Source: Artocarpus heterophyllus (taxonomy: Eukaryota > Streptophyta > Magnoliopsida > Rosales > Moraceae). Taken from it: DNA of 64,000 nt. The notes beneath the pieces were generated by a model, which saw only the letters and a program-made list of their open reading frames with translations, did not search any database and was not told the DNA's origin. Each line of letters begins with the position of its first letter. Position 1 is the first letter of the stretch. The translations under genes were made by a program, and so were the position numbers. Shown here one piece after another: positions 36,746-48,262 of this stretch. The stretch lies in the NCBI GenBank assembly GCA_025403435.1, contig CM046335.1:12140587-12204586 (forward strand), in the 5' to 3' direction.

Positions 36746-39600
36746 GGTTGCAAAAAGACTAAAGTAGAAAACAAACTATATCTTTAATGGCATAGATATC
36801 GTGCAGTGCAAGTGATTTTATATCCACGGGTATTTTAATAAATAAAACTTTCCAAAGAGTAAAAAATAAACCAAAGTGAATATCATGATAGACACAAGCT
36901 ATCTCCTTTCTTTGTTTGAGTCTGTTTGAAGATCAAACAAAAGAAAGAATACTCCTGGCTTCCTCCTCCCTTAACAAGCCTTTGAACATTTGCACCAACG
37001 AGCGGAGCAAGGGACTCTACTCCCATGTGGTACCAAACTCGCACGGTATTGGCAGTATGGGTAATAATTAGAACACGATTAATAAACAATTTATATTAGT
37101 TGATCTTACACAAAGACCCGAATTGACTCGTTAAACTATTTATGTCATCAACAATCTAATTACATATTCTACAGTGTAAAGTTTGTATGATTTAAGCAAC
37201 ATGAATTTTGAATTTAGTGATGAAATTTCATTTGTCTTTCTTGAAAAAAAAAAATTGACCAACACACACGTCAAACATATTATAACCGCTTCAAACATGT
37301 CATAATCGTATCAAACGGGTTATAATTAAAGCCATTATATGTTTAATGTAGTAGTTTAAACAGGTTAGTGTAATAAACCTAGCGTATTTAGATTGACATT
37401 TTTGACGTGTTTGAGTTAGTGTTTTCTGACATGATTAATAAACGAATTAAAACAAACACGATCCGCTAATATGAATTACCATCCTACATGTCATCATGGG
37501 TCTTATATTTATCAACAAGACCACCTTTTTCCTCTATCACGACTAGTATGAGAGCAACAACAAGAAGTTAGTTTTATAGGATTCTTTTTGATCCATGACC
37601 GTTTCGGTCGTCAGATTCAAACTCATTGTTGCTTTGCCTACTACAACTTTAAGATTTTGGTCCTCTTGGCATCGCGTTGTAGCTGGTGGTTCTTATGTAT
37701 TGGTTGGTATTGGGTTTTACCGACGCCTTTTACTTTTGCTAGTGCTGGTGAAGTCTGGCTGAGTCACTGGTAAATTTTTATATTTACATATAAATACTGT
37801 ATTTCTTGGCCGTTAGACTTGCATGTAAATAGTGTATTTTTCAGCCACTGGTGACATCGTCTATATATTTTTGTATTTACATATAAATATAATATTTATA
37901 TATAAATATTGTATTTTCCGGCCACCTCTAATGTCGGTGAGAGAAGAGAGAGAGGTGGAGAGGAGAAGACGGCAAATGTATTTTGGAATTTTTATTCTCA
38001 ATTTCTTATGATATGCTATTTATTATGCATTTTGAAAATATATTTTTTTACTCATTCTTAGTCCAAATATGCTATTTGGCCCATTCTAGAGAAATTCACA
38101 ATAGAGTATAAAAAATATAATTTTTTTGTCTGTAGGATTTTATTTTGAATTGGTCAAATTGATTTTTTTTAGGGATTGGTCAGATTGATTTTGATCTTAT
38201 ATAATACTTATATAAGGGTTTGTTTTAAATGAAATTTTGCAGCTTCTATAACTGTATAATGATATGACCCAACACACTCATTTTACAATTATCAACTTTA
38301 AAGTTACTCTAACAAAAGCTTAGAATTGTATTCTTGAACCACATACAAAAGTTACGAAACTCCAATAAGTTGTTCGTCTATGACATATCATGACGTGTAA
38401 TATTCTCATAGGATATCCATAATCGATTTAAGGACAAGTTTCGTTTTACCTTCCTGACTATATTTATCTCATGTTCTATTATCTCACTATTGAAATACTT
38501 ATTATTAATAACCAATATAAATAGTAAACTTTTTAGTGGTATAAATATATCAAAATGGTTGAGCGCTCTAGTTTTTTAATTCCAAGATTATTACTATAAG
38601 AGGATTTCATTGACTCTACTAAAGAGCTATGGATTGAATAACAAATCTACATCTTTCAAGAGTCATATATGAAACATACCGATATGCGTACCTTTATTGA
38701 ATTCAGGATGACACCCTTTGGTATATTAAAAGACATAAGCCAATAATACAAACCCAATTTATGTTTTTTTTTTTTCAAAATCTTTTGGTAAAAAAATCAT
38801 CAAGTATAATACAATTTTTAACTGGAAACTAATTCTGTTAAAAGTTTTTTTTTTTAATTTATGTTCCGTCAATTTTTTTTTTCAATTTATGACTTTTAAG
38901 GTTGTGATACAAAGTTCTTAAATAACAAATTCAGATGGGTTGATGAGTACTTATTGTGAAAAAGTTCGAGGCATATTTTTATTTTTGGTCATGAAGAATT
39001 GAGGAATTTTCATAAATATTATTTTTTAGGATTTACTTTTTATAAATATTACACATATTTATTTGTGGCATAACTTAACATAAATATGAATAATAGTGTT
39101 GCATGAATAAAAACAACTTTAAAAACCATGGCATAAATTTATTTTCTCAAAAAATTTTAGGTCGTTCTATTTTGGCCCCTAAAATTTCAAATAGCACAAA
39201 ATTTGTTCTCCAAAGATTCAATTTATGACATCAACAATCCTTCCATCTCCTAAATGTTAGAATTTTGGTGATTCGTGCATGTGAGATGTACATGACATGC
39301 GTGTAATAGGTTGTTAAGACAAAATTGTCTTAATTGCTTATGTTTAAGATCAAAGCTAACAGATCAATCATTTCAAAAAAAAAAAAAAAGACTCATGTTC
39401 AATCCAAGCTTGAAGCTCAGTGACTTTGTTTGTTTTTTTTTTTTTTGGATCTCCCTTTCCTTACATGAAAGAGGAGCTCTTTTTGTGATTTTACTTGTTA
39501 ATTGCATACAATGTAAACAGATGATTAGAAATTTATTATTTTGGGAATAGAAGGACTCTAAGCATCACAAATTGAAATTTTAGTGGTCAAATTTGTGACA
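36746..39600. other. Intergenic, no gene seen
   Basis: AT-rich sequence. At 37,760-37,930 a short unit (ATTTACATATAAATA...TGTATTTTTCGGCCACT) is repeated about three times. Frames here are short and lack domains. No RNA gene was recognised. Confidence 0.45.
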
Positions 39601-40310
39601 CTTGGTAAAATCAGTTGTAATCAAATTTTTGTTTGCTACAATGTAAAGCTCTCACATAAGGGTGGCAAAATTTGTGTTCGCGTTGTGTTCACGTTGACGC
39701 GTTTACAATACGACATGTTTAGGCCGAACATGAACAGGACCCGCTTATAGCATGCGTAACACGGCACGACACGATTAACACTATTACTAAGTGGGCCGTG
39801 ATGGGTTGACACGATAACAACACGCATATGGCACGTTTATGATCCAGTTAACTAAAAATTAAAAAAAACCAATAAAGAAATTAACAAAAACAAAATATCT
39901 AATTAATACTAATCTACTACAAATATTTCAAATATTTTTATTTTTAAGTTTAAATGTGTTATAAATGTGCGGGTAGTGTCGTGCCGTGTCGACACGTTTA
40001 CGGCCTGTTTAATTAAGCGTGTGAAGGCGTGTTAGACATGTTAGTACAAATCCAGCCTATTTATTTTTGTGTTATTTATGCCAATTCATTTATGACGCAA
40101 TTAATAAACGTACGGTCTAAACCCTTTTATTTCATGTCGTTTTTGTATCATGTCATCGTGCCGTGTCTGAAATTATTAGCCCTTACTCTCACATGCTATA
40201 GTGATTGGAAAAAAAAAAAGAAAAAAGAAAAAAAAATAGTGCTACAATGTAAAGCTTCATATGCTACAGTTTTTAGTTTATAACAATACTTTCTAAACAC
40301 CCTATTAGAA
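39601..40310. mobile_element. Older MITE interrupted by a hAT-type MITE
   Basis: Flanking the insertion at 39,657-40,185 are GCTACAATGTAAAGCTCTCACA on the left and CTCTCACATGCTATAGTG on the right; joined at one target copy they restore a continuous GTAAAGCTCTCACATGCTA core. The right part ends CTAAACACCCTATTAG at about 40,296-40,310. This identifies the host as another member of the AAACACCC-ended family. The left border is uncertain. Confidence 0.5.
39657..40185. mobile_element. hAT-type MITE, 529 bp, perfect 8-bp TSD
   Basis: Begins TAAGGGTGGCAAAATTTG and ends GAAATTATTAGCCCTTA (inverted TAAGGG ends, imperfect beyond). Exact CTCTCACA repeats flank it at 39,649-39,656 and 40,186-40,193. Subterminal blocks of CACGACACG/CGTGTCG type (39,680-39,835 and 39,970-40,030) resemble plant hAT MITEs. 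It is non-autonomous; frames at 39,636-39,827 and 40,029-40,283 are not genes. Confidence 0.9.
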
Positions 40311-40964
40311 TTTCAAAAATCAAAATGAAACACCCTACTACAGTTTTCAAAAATCAAAATGAAACAATCCTAATTTCACAGGGTCAAAAATAAAAATAAC
40401 CCAAAGTCCAACATAAGCTTCTTAAATAAAAAATACGGAACTTTTTTTTGGTAGAAATTTCACTAACAGTGCATGGTTTGAAAGTAAAATTATTTTTTTA
40501 GCACATCTAATGGCCAGAATATAAATACCCATCCTTTAGTGTTTTCTTTTGGGTTCCTGCCACCGGAGGAACTGCCAAATAATAAACAGATTTTGCTTTC
40601 CTTATTTCAGGAGGAAAAAAAAAAAAAAAAAAAAAAAGAAGGGAAAAAACAAGAAAGAAATCGGTCTCCTGTCCGACGTATCCTACCTTACAAGAAGCCA
40701 ATTATCGGCTTTCGTCTGTAAAGTGTTTACGAGCTTCACGCAATTTCCAGGTCAAAACATTGTTGTTGTTCTCAGTTCATTTCTCTCATTATTCCTCTTC
40801 CATTCTCTCTCTATTTATGGATTGAAATTGAAAAAAAAATTAAAATAAAAAGGAAACCCAATCTTTGTTGCATGAAAAGATTAAATATTCACCCCAAAAG
40901 AAAAAAACTTTCGCTAAGAGAATTTTTTTTTTTCCATTTTAAAGGATTTTTCAGTTTTTCAGAC
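40311..40964 (+). promoter_or_regulatory. Upstream region and probable 5' leader of the coiled-coil gene
   Basis: Contains a long A run (about 40,615-40,636) and a CT-rich patch (40,790-40,812), followed by a TTTTTCAG-rich leader up to the ATG at 40,965. The transcription start is not identifiable. Frames at 40,507-40,848 cross the A run on both strands and are spurious. Confidence 0.35.
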
Positions 40965-43900
40965 ATGGATGTAAACTTAGACAGCAACGAATCTTTGGTG
41001 GCTCGCATACGACAGTTGGAACAAGGTATGTAATGTGTTTCTATGAATTTATATATTTATTTTTTGAATTGGTGAATAACTTTATCAAATTAAGTTTTTT
41101 CATATAAATTTGATGTTTTTAAGTTGATTAGATGAAATTGTATAGTGAAAAATTGTAATTTGCAGAGCGTGATGAATTGCACAAAGATATTGAACAACTG
41201 TGTATGCAACAAGCTGGACCGAGCTACTTAGGTGTGGCTACTAAAATGCATTTTCAAAGGTTTATATCTTATTCTTCTCTATTTTTTCCCAAATCCAAAA
41301 ATCTTTTTTTTAATAAGAATTTAATGTAATTAGTAAGTTGGTAATCTAATAATTGATTAATTAATAATTCATCAAGATCAATCAGTAACTTTTCAAAATC
41401 AATGAACGGCTTATGAAAGTCGTTTCTTTTTTCCAAAAAATTGGACCACTTTATTTTTTCTTTAATTTGCAAAAGCATGACACTTTCATAAAGTATACTT
41501 TTAAAAAAAGGTTATCCATCTTTTTTTTTTTTTTTCAATTTAACGATCATTTTGTTAAAATATAATTCTTAAAATTTTCGGGTGGTTGAGAGATAGAAGC
41601 GGCAGCTGTATAGCCTGTAAGTTGTTATATAAATAAAGAGAGTATTGAAGATGTTTTGCATCAAAATTAATTCTTTACTAGGATCGCTGGCTTGGAACAG
41701 GAGATTGGGAACTTGAAAAAGAAGCTCGCTGCTTGCACTGGAGAGAATCTTAATCTTCAAGAGGAGCTTTCTGAGGCTTATAAAATCAAGGTGGGAGAGA
41801 GAATTTAACATTTCTACTTATCCAAAACTAACCCTTTTACGATGAGCTTATTATATATGTTTCTTTTGCTTTCATCCAGAGCCAGCTGGCTGATCTTCAC
41901 AGAGCAGAGGTTGCAAAGGTCTCATCTCTTTCTCTCTCTCCCTTCTTAAGAAATATGCTAATCTTGGTTTTGTTTGGCTTGACATTGATGAAATGGCTTC
42001 TACTTTGAACTCTCAAATCTCAATTAATTTGAAGTGTATTGCTTAATGTTTCAGTTAGTTTCATGGATCTGAATTGTTTGATTTTTTTTTCTTCCTCAAG
42101 AATTTGGAAGCAGAGAAGCAAGTTAAGTTTTTCCAAGGCTGTGTAGCTGCTGCTTTTGCCGAACGGGATAACTCTGTAATGGAGGTTATGATAGCTATCA
42201 ACTTTGAGCTTGATATTACTTCATTAGAATTTTCTTGCTGCAAAATTTTTGTTCCCTGAAAAATACAATTTTTTGAAGATGTTACATGCTTGTAATAGGC
42301 TGAGAAGGCAAAGGAGAGTGAGGAGTTGATGTCAAAGCAATTTAATGATCTGCAAAGGAGGTATTGGTCTTATGTTTGTATGTATGCAAAATCAAAAGCC
42401 TTTTATATAATAAGCAAAGTGATTTCAAACCTCTAGTTAGCAAAATAAGCCTTAGTTTCATAGAACCTATAGGATCTGCATTAGGTTATTCTTTTAGAAA
42501 AATATGATCCAGAAACTGTGTTGGATTTTGCTAAGTTTCATAGAACCTATAGGATCTGCATCAGGTTATTCTTTTAGAACAATATGATCCAGAAACTGTG
42601 TTGGGCAATATGAGAGATGTTCCGTCTTTTTCAATAGTAAGTTTGACATTTCCTCTTTCTGTATCTTGTTGTTTTGACCCCATGGCTTCAGAAAGATTGA
42701 AGCTCAGTTTCATGCTCTGTGATTTTCAGTCATAGAATTTTAGCTGTTTGGTTTAGTCACATTTGTCAGCTTTAGTTCTAATCTGCAATTCTTCTGCCAA
42801 TCGAAATTATTTGGATCGCATATTAAAAAAATGGTATTTAAGGTCGCACCATTGTTGGTAACATTTGATCACTTTTTTTCTGTGTAATCTTGATGGCCTT
42901 TCCATCAGTTTTGGTGTTTGCTGGGGCAGTTACACTTTGTTATCAACACAAAAATAGTGCAACGCTGTGCTGCCTGTGTATTCTTGAAAGATTATGTTTT
43001 CTACGAGGTCAATTATATGGCCTATTATAGTCTTCCTTTGATATAAGGTTATTTGTCGTAACTTGTTGGAAATTAATGTCCTAGATGGTCGTTTGTTTTT
43101 GAATGTCCCAGTCCAAGAAAGTCTATTGGAGGTCGTACTGAGTTTTTCATTACTTTTAATATGCTAATTTATTTGAAAATTCTTAAATTTAGGCTTTTAT
43201 GCTGTTGATGATACAGGATAGATGAGCTCACAGCAGATTGTTCTGCACAGAAAAAACTTACTGATGAACTGCAGGTTAGCTTAGATATAAAGGAGGAGCA
43301 GAATGAAACCTTTAAGAGGGTAATTGCCTCAATCTCTCCCTCTCTCTGACCTATAACATTGAATACGTTGTTGGTTTACATGTGTTGCTCCATTTTTTAA
43401 AGCTGAACTTTTTGCCACTAGAATCAGGATTTTTTTTTCCCAAATGGAAGTATGCCTTCTGGTTTCCACTTTATTCGCATCTGAAGGAGATATTGTCATG
43501 ACAGATCATTGACAAGTTCTACCAGATCAGGCAACATTCGACAGAGGGACCTGAGGATACAAGTTGGGATAATAAATGTGCATGCCTCTTGCATGATCCT
43601 GCAGAAATGTGGAGTTTCAGTGATTCAACGACAGCTAAATATATTGTAAGTCTTCATATTCCTAAGTTTTGATGTACCAAGTAGTTCTACCCATCATCTA
43701 TTATTTTTATTCTTGTTTTTATTTTTAATGTTTATTTTTTAAGTTCACTTGAATATATTTCCCCCTAGCCTGATCTTGCTTTTGAGATTTACCTGGCATT
43801 GCCATAGGTAACTCGGAACTTGTAAAACCTGTAAATTGAACATATGTTGTCAGCTTGTGTTAGTTAGAAGCAATTAGATGCTGGCAAAGAGTTTTTCTTA

Positions 43901-46900
43901 GAGATGCAAATCATGTGTCTGAATTACACTTTTTATACAAATGCAATCAAGTAACTTCTCTTCAGACAGAGTGCATTGGAAGGAGAGTTGGAGATGGCGA
44001 GGAAGTGTTCGGATAATCTTCAGAATAAGCTTCGGGTGGTATGTTATTTGAGTGGTCCTTGTTACCCCAAAACTGAATTCAATATATCATATTTTTAGAA
44101 GGTTTATTTGGCTTGCAGGGTTTGGATATTGAAAATCATCTGAAGAGGAAAGTTCGTGAATTAGAAAAGAAGAATGTGAGTTTTTAATTCCAATATTGTG
44201 TGTGTGTGTGTGTGTGTACATATACAAACATTCCCATGCTGCTGGTTTATGTGTTAAATCTCAAATCCAATTGACTTTGGCTGCAGATCCATACAGATGA
44301 AATGATCAGCAACATGATTGCAGAGTTACGTCATTATCATTCTCAGTGTAAGGTTGACATTGTGGATTTACTTGATGATGGAAAATCTCTGATCAAATCG
44401 GCTGTCGATGCAATAGATGAGAAGATTAGACAATTTGATGCTAGCAGAGTACAAAAGTTGGAGCTTTCTCCGGGAGAAGTAAATCAAGATGAACATGAAT
44501 GTCGAGATGTGCATATAACTCCCGATGTGGACCATGATTTACAATCTAAGGAATCTGAGGTATTTTAGATGACTTTGGAATTTGGGGTTTTGGTTATGGA
44601 ACTTGATTGATATAGTCATGATGCGAATCCTGTTGCTTGTGCTGGATTTTCAGAATTTTAAACCCAGATACATTTATTTATCATAGGCTTTTTCAATGAA
44701 GAAATCATGAAATTTTAACACATTTGTCTATTTGCAGAAGAGTAATCCTGATAGTCTGGGTGATGGAAAGGATGATGCTTCTGAAGCCCTAGCACAGGCA
44801 TTGCAAGAGAAGGTTTTTCTCTTTTCCTTTTGATTCTTAATTTTTGTTTATGCATTTTTGTATGGACCACCACAAATACATTAGTTTCTACTGCATTCTC
44901 CTTCAGGTCTTCATTATGTTTCTGATCATAGATTTACGTGCATCCAATTTGTGGTAATTGTTTTTTGTTTTCAATTAACTGTTGGATATTTTTCCAGGTT
45001 GCAACGTTATTACTTTTATCGCAGCAAGAAGAAAGACATTTGCTGGACTCTAATGTGAATACTGCTCTTCAAAGAAAAATAGAGGAGCTTCAAAGAAACT
45101 TACTTCAGGTGGTTTCCATGCAGTGTTCCTTCTTGCATTTTAGCTTCAAATTCGTAGCTGTTGTTCTACAGAAACGATATTTGCTCATAAGATTTCAAAA
45201 CTATGTGGTTGTGTGTAAAGGACACAGTTTGGTCATGGAAGCTAAGTAGCTCATTTAGCAAAGTTTTTATTTTCTTTTTTATTTTAGAAGAAGTTAGACT
45301 TGAAACCCTTGATGAATGACCCTAATCAAAGAAAAGGGGAAAAAAAAGAGAAAAAATTACGTAATTGTTAAATTGTAAATACAAATAGGTTATTATTTTT
45401 ACTCTTTTTTAAATAGTAAACTTGTCTGTATTTTATTTTAACACTCTAAGTGAAGTACACTTGTTAACTTCAATTGTAATAATCTCAACTCTCTCAGTCT
45501 CATTTTGAGTTGAAGAAATAATGACTTGTATGGGTTCCCCATTTTTATTTTTCTTTTCATGGCTGTGTATTAGCCTCGAGTCATAAAAACCACAGCACCA
45601 TGTCTTTCTTCCCTGATAACAGTTCATAGTAATCTGGCATATGTACTTTGTGTGAGCTACTGAAAAATTGACACATTATTCCCAATTTTGGCAAAATTGA
45701 GGAATAATGCTTAAGAAAGCTGCTTTTTATGATACCATGATTTTGCTCGTGTATGTCATTGGTAAATGGCTTTTCTTGAGTTTTTTTTGTTTGCCCATAT
45801 TCTTGTGTGTTCATTGACATAAATTTGTATTTTGCTCATGCATGTCATTGGTAAAGTCTTTGAACCAGTTCCAGTTGTCTAACTTATATCTTTGTTTGCC
45901 CAAATTCCTCCGTGTTCATTGACATGTAAATTTGGTATTCCATTTCATCTGGACATTGCATATGTGGTTGAATCAATTCAATGACAATGCGGCTTTTTCT
46001 TTTAATCGGTTCAGGTTACCAATGAAAAGGTAAGAGCTCTGATGGAGTTGGCACAATTAAGGCAGGAATATCAACTGCTTAAAGAGTAAGCTTTTTCCTT
46101 TTTATTTACTAATAGTAAACCATTGCATCTCTGGCTTTTTCTCTTCTAGATCTGGGATGAATACGCATTTGTTACATAAGTATAAAGCCACCTACAATCC
46201 CATGAAATTGAGGTAAAGCCTGACACACCAAGTTCCACTCCTAAAGGATTGAGATGGCAAATGTAAATATTATCTCTTAGCTTCTCCTATACCGTGCAGG
46301 GGTAGACTTAGTGCGCCTGTTCTTATCCCCCAGCTCAAAATTTTCTAGACCTTCTGGTGTGGTTTTCTTGTTAGCCTATTGAAAGTAACACAAGCTTACC
46401 ATCTGTTGTATTCATGCAGGAAAAATGGTGGTAATATAGATAAAGAAAAAGTTGACGTTGGGGATAGGAGAGTTGATGCTCCTGGACGAGGTGGTAGATT
46501 ATCTAACTTGCTGAAGAAAACAAATTTGAAACGCTGGGTTGGTGCACTAGACCTGAGGGGAAATGAAGCTGAATTTCATATGGATTTTGCCAGGTTTGTA
46601 AAGAGTTTTAAACATACTCTGTTTGCAAAATGAATATCTTTGGATCGTTAGGCGCCCTTAGACTGCTCTTTCCCCCTAGAATGTAGAATTATGCCTTTTC
46701 TTTATCCACTTTCATTTTGTTGTATTTGTACTCTCATTCATTTTCGTTACTTGATACCAGATTGAAGATTGAAAATGCAACTCTTAAGGAGAGCATGGAA
46801 AGTATAGAGCATCTGATTACTTCAATCCACAGGCTTCGTCTGTCTCTTGTACAGGTAAAATCTTTAACATTAATTGTTTAGTAAAATTTATTATCCAATC

Positions 46901-46907
46901 CAAGGAA

Positions 46908-46991
<84 letters not shown>

Positions 46992-47513
46992 AATGGCATC
47001 AAAGTTGAAATGCAACGATAATGTGGTGGAAAGACTATTCTTTTACTGGAAACTTAAGGCAGCTTCTTTTGGTTTGCCATACAACCAAGAAACAAAAAGT
47101 TCTATGATTTCTAGATTTGAAACCTTGTGCTGGTTTCATACTCTTACCATTAGCAGTGCCATCATCTCCTTACACATGTATTTCAGGCCAAAGAGTCGGC
47201 GGCTTCTGAAGGTACAGTTGCTACCGTGTCAGAACATCTTGACGAGATTATTAACGAGGCAAAACTAGTGAAAACTGCTCTCGGAAGCTCCCTACCCATT
47301 AGCGGGTCTGCCGATGCCGAGTTTAGATCAGATGGTGTAGGTTTGGGAAATGAGGCAAGCGGTGGTTCTGGGCACTCCAGCAATGAAAAGAAAGACTTCG
47401 TTGCTGCTGCTGGAGTTGAGATGGTGGAGCTGTTGATACTTGCAGCGCAGATATTGAAGGATCACACGGCACCAAAAGTGGTTCCTGATGTAGATGCCGA
47501 TGGCTCTTTGTGA
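40965..47513 (+). CDS. Plant coiled-coil protein of unknown function, 17 exons, 647 aa
   Basis: Exons: 40,965-41,025; 41,166-41,259; 41,682-41,790; 41,880-41,918; 42,101-42,184; 42,299-42,360; 43,217-43,319; 43,505-43,645; 43,970-44,038; 44,119-44,175; 44,287-44,559; 44,738-44,812; 44,998-45,108; 46,015-46,085; 46,420-46,593; 46,761-46,854; 47,187-47,513. They sum to 1944 nt, all with GT-AG introns and an open frame. The protein is heptad-rich (e.g. LVARIRQLEQERDELHKDIE; IAGLEQEIGNLKKKL), with conserved-looking islands VKFFQGCVAAAFAERD, SWDNKCACLLHDPAEMW and AELRHYHSQCKVDIVDLLDD. There is no signal peptide or membrane segment. It looks like a plant family auto-annotated as myosin- or centrosomal-like from coiled-coil similarity; that resemblance does not establish function. 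The acceptor at 43,969 is chosen because the AG four bases earlier shifts the frame to an early stop. Confidence 0.9.
42454..42604 (+). repeat. 80-bp tandem duplication in intron 6 of the coiled-coil gene
   Basis: AGTTTCATAGAACCTATAGG begins at 42,454 and again at 42,534. The two units match almost base for base through CCAGAAACTGTGTTGG, differing at only a few positions, so the event is recent. Confidence 0.9.
44198..44217. repeat. (GT)n microsatellite in intron 10
   Basis: About ten GT dinucleotides shortly after the exon 10 donor. Confidence 0.85.
45742..45940 (+). repeat. Imperfect two-copy tandem repeat in intron 13
   Basis: TTTGCTCGTGTATGTCATTGG ... TTTGTTTGCCCATATTC ... GTGTTCATTGACAT recurs as TTTGCTCATGCATGTCATTGG ... 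TTTGTTTGCCCAAATTC ... GTGTTCATTGACAT about 95 bp later. The copies are diverged. Confidence 0.6.
46910..46988. repeat. (CT)n microsatellite in intron 16
   Basis: A perfect 79-nt CT tract starting 55 nt after the exon 16 donor. It produces a spurious Arg-Glu repeat frame on the minus strand. Confidence 0.95.
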
Positions 47514-48262
47514 TGTGTTCATTTGGCGATGGTTGTGATGCTTGACATATTTGTGAACTGTGATATTGTCTTGGGAAATTGTGGTGATCTGTATAGTGCT
47601 TGGAGGTGGATAGAAGGACAATTTACTCTGGCCATGAAAACCCATGCAGTGTAAGGAGAGGTGAACATGAAAGTTCGTACACATTGATTAATTTCATGCG
47701 CGCCTTGTTCGTGTACAATTTATAGTCCATGTGTTATATACGTGTTTCAACAGAGTGGGTGAGTTCGGTTAACCTATACGTGCATGGTTTTGTGTTTGTA
47801 TGTTGCTTTTATCTTGCGCGGGCATGGCTTTTCAGAAAATTTATTCACTAAGCAGGATTTTTTTTTTCTTGGAAGGAAATGGCTAAGCTATGAACTCTCT
47901 CTTTTGCTACTAATACGTACTATCGTTTTAACCATTTGATTAATTTTTCAACTGTCTGATCTATAAAAGAGAGCAGTTTTGTGTCGGATTGTTAATTTTT
48001 AACATAGACATTCGTAGTTGAAACCGTTGAAAAATTAATTCAAACACTTAAAATAAAAATTCTCCGTCTCTCAAAACAAAAAAAAAAACCAAGCGAGGAA
48101 AAGTGAAGTTCATTTACTTGCCACAGAAAAACCTTCATTTCTAATCAAATGCTGCAACAAGTCCACAATACATACACATGATGGAAAAAGAGGACCACCC
48201 GAGCTCTTAACATCGATTAATAGCCGAGGATGGAGATTACAAAATAAGGAGCGAGAATTTAA
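47514..48262. other. 3' flank of the coiled-coil gene; convergent intergenic region
   Basis: Includes the likely 3' UTR of the coiled-coil gene on the plus strand and the 3' flank of the LIM pseudogene on the minus strand, which face each other tail to tail. The minus-strand 118-residue frame at 47,328-47,684 overlaps exon 17 antisense and is rejected. Confidence 0.5.

Noticed and set aside
43961..43972. Apparent frameshift and early stop at exon 9 of the coiled-coil gene
   Set aside because: Using the AG at 43,964-43,965 gives an early stop, but the next AG (43,968-43,969) restores SALEGELEMARK and the full downstream frame, so no lesion is needed.
46817..47002. Arg-Glu repeat protein on the minus strand
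   Set aside because: It is a translation of the (CT)n microsatellite in intron 16.
47328..47684. 118-codon minus-strand frame
   Set aside because: Antisense shadow of exon 17 and the 3' UTR of the coiled-coil gene.
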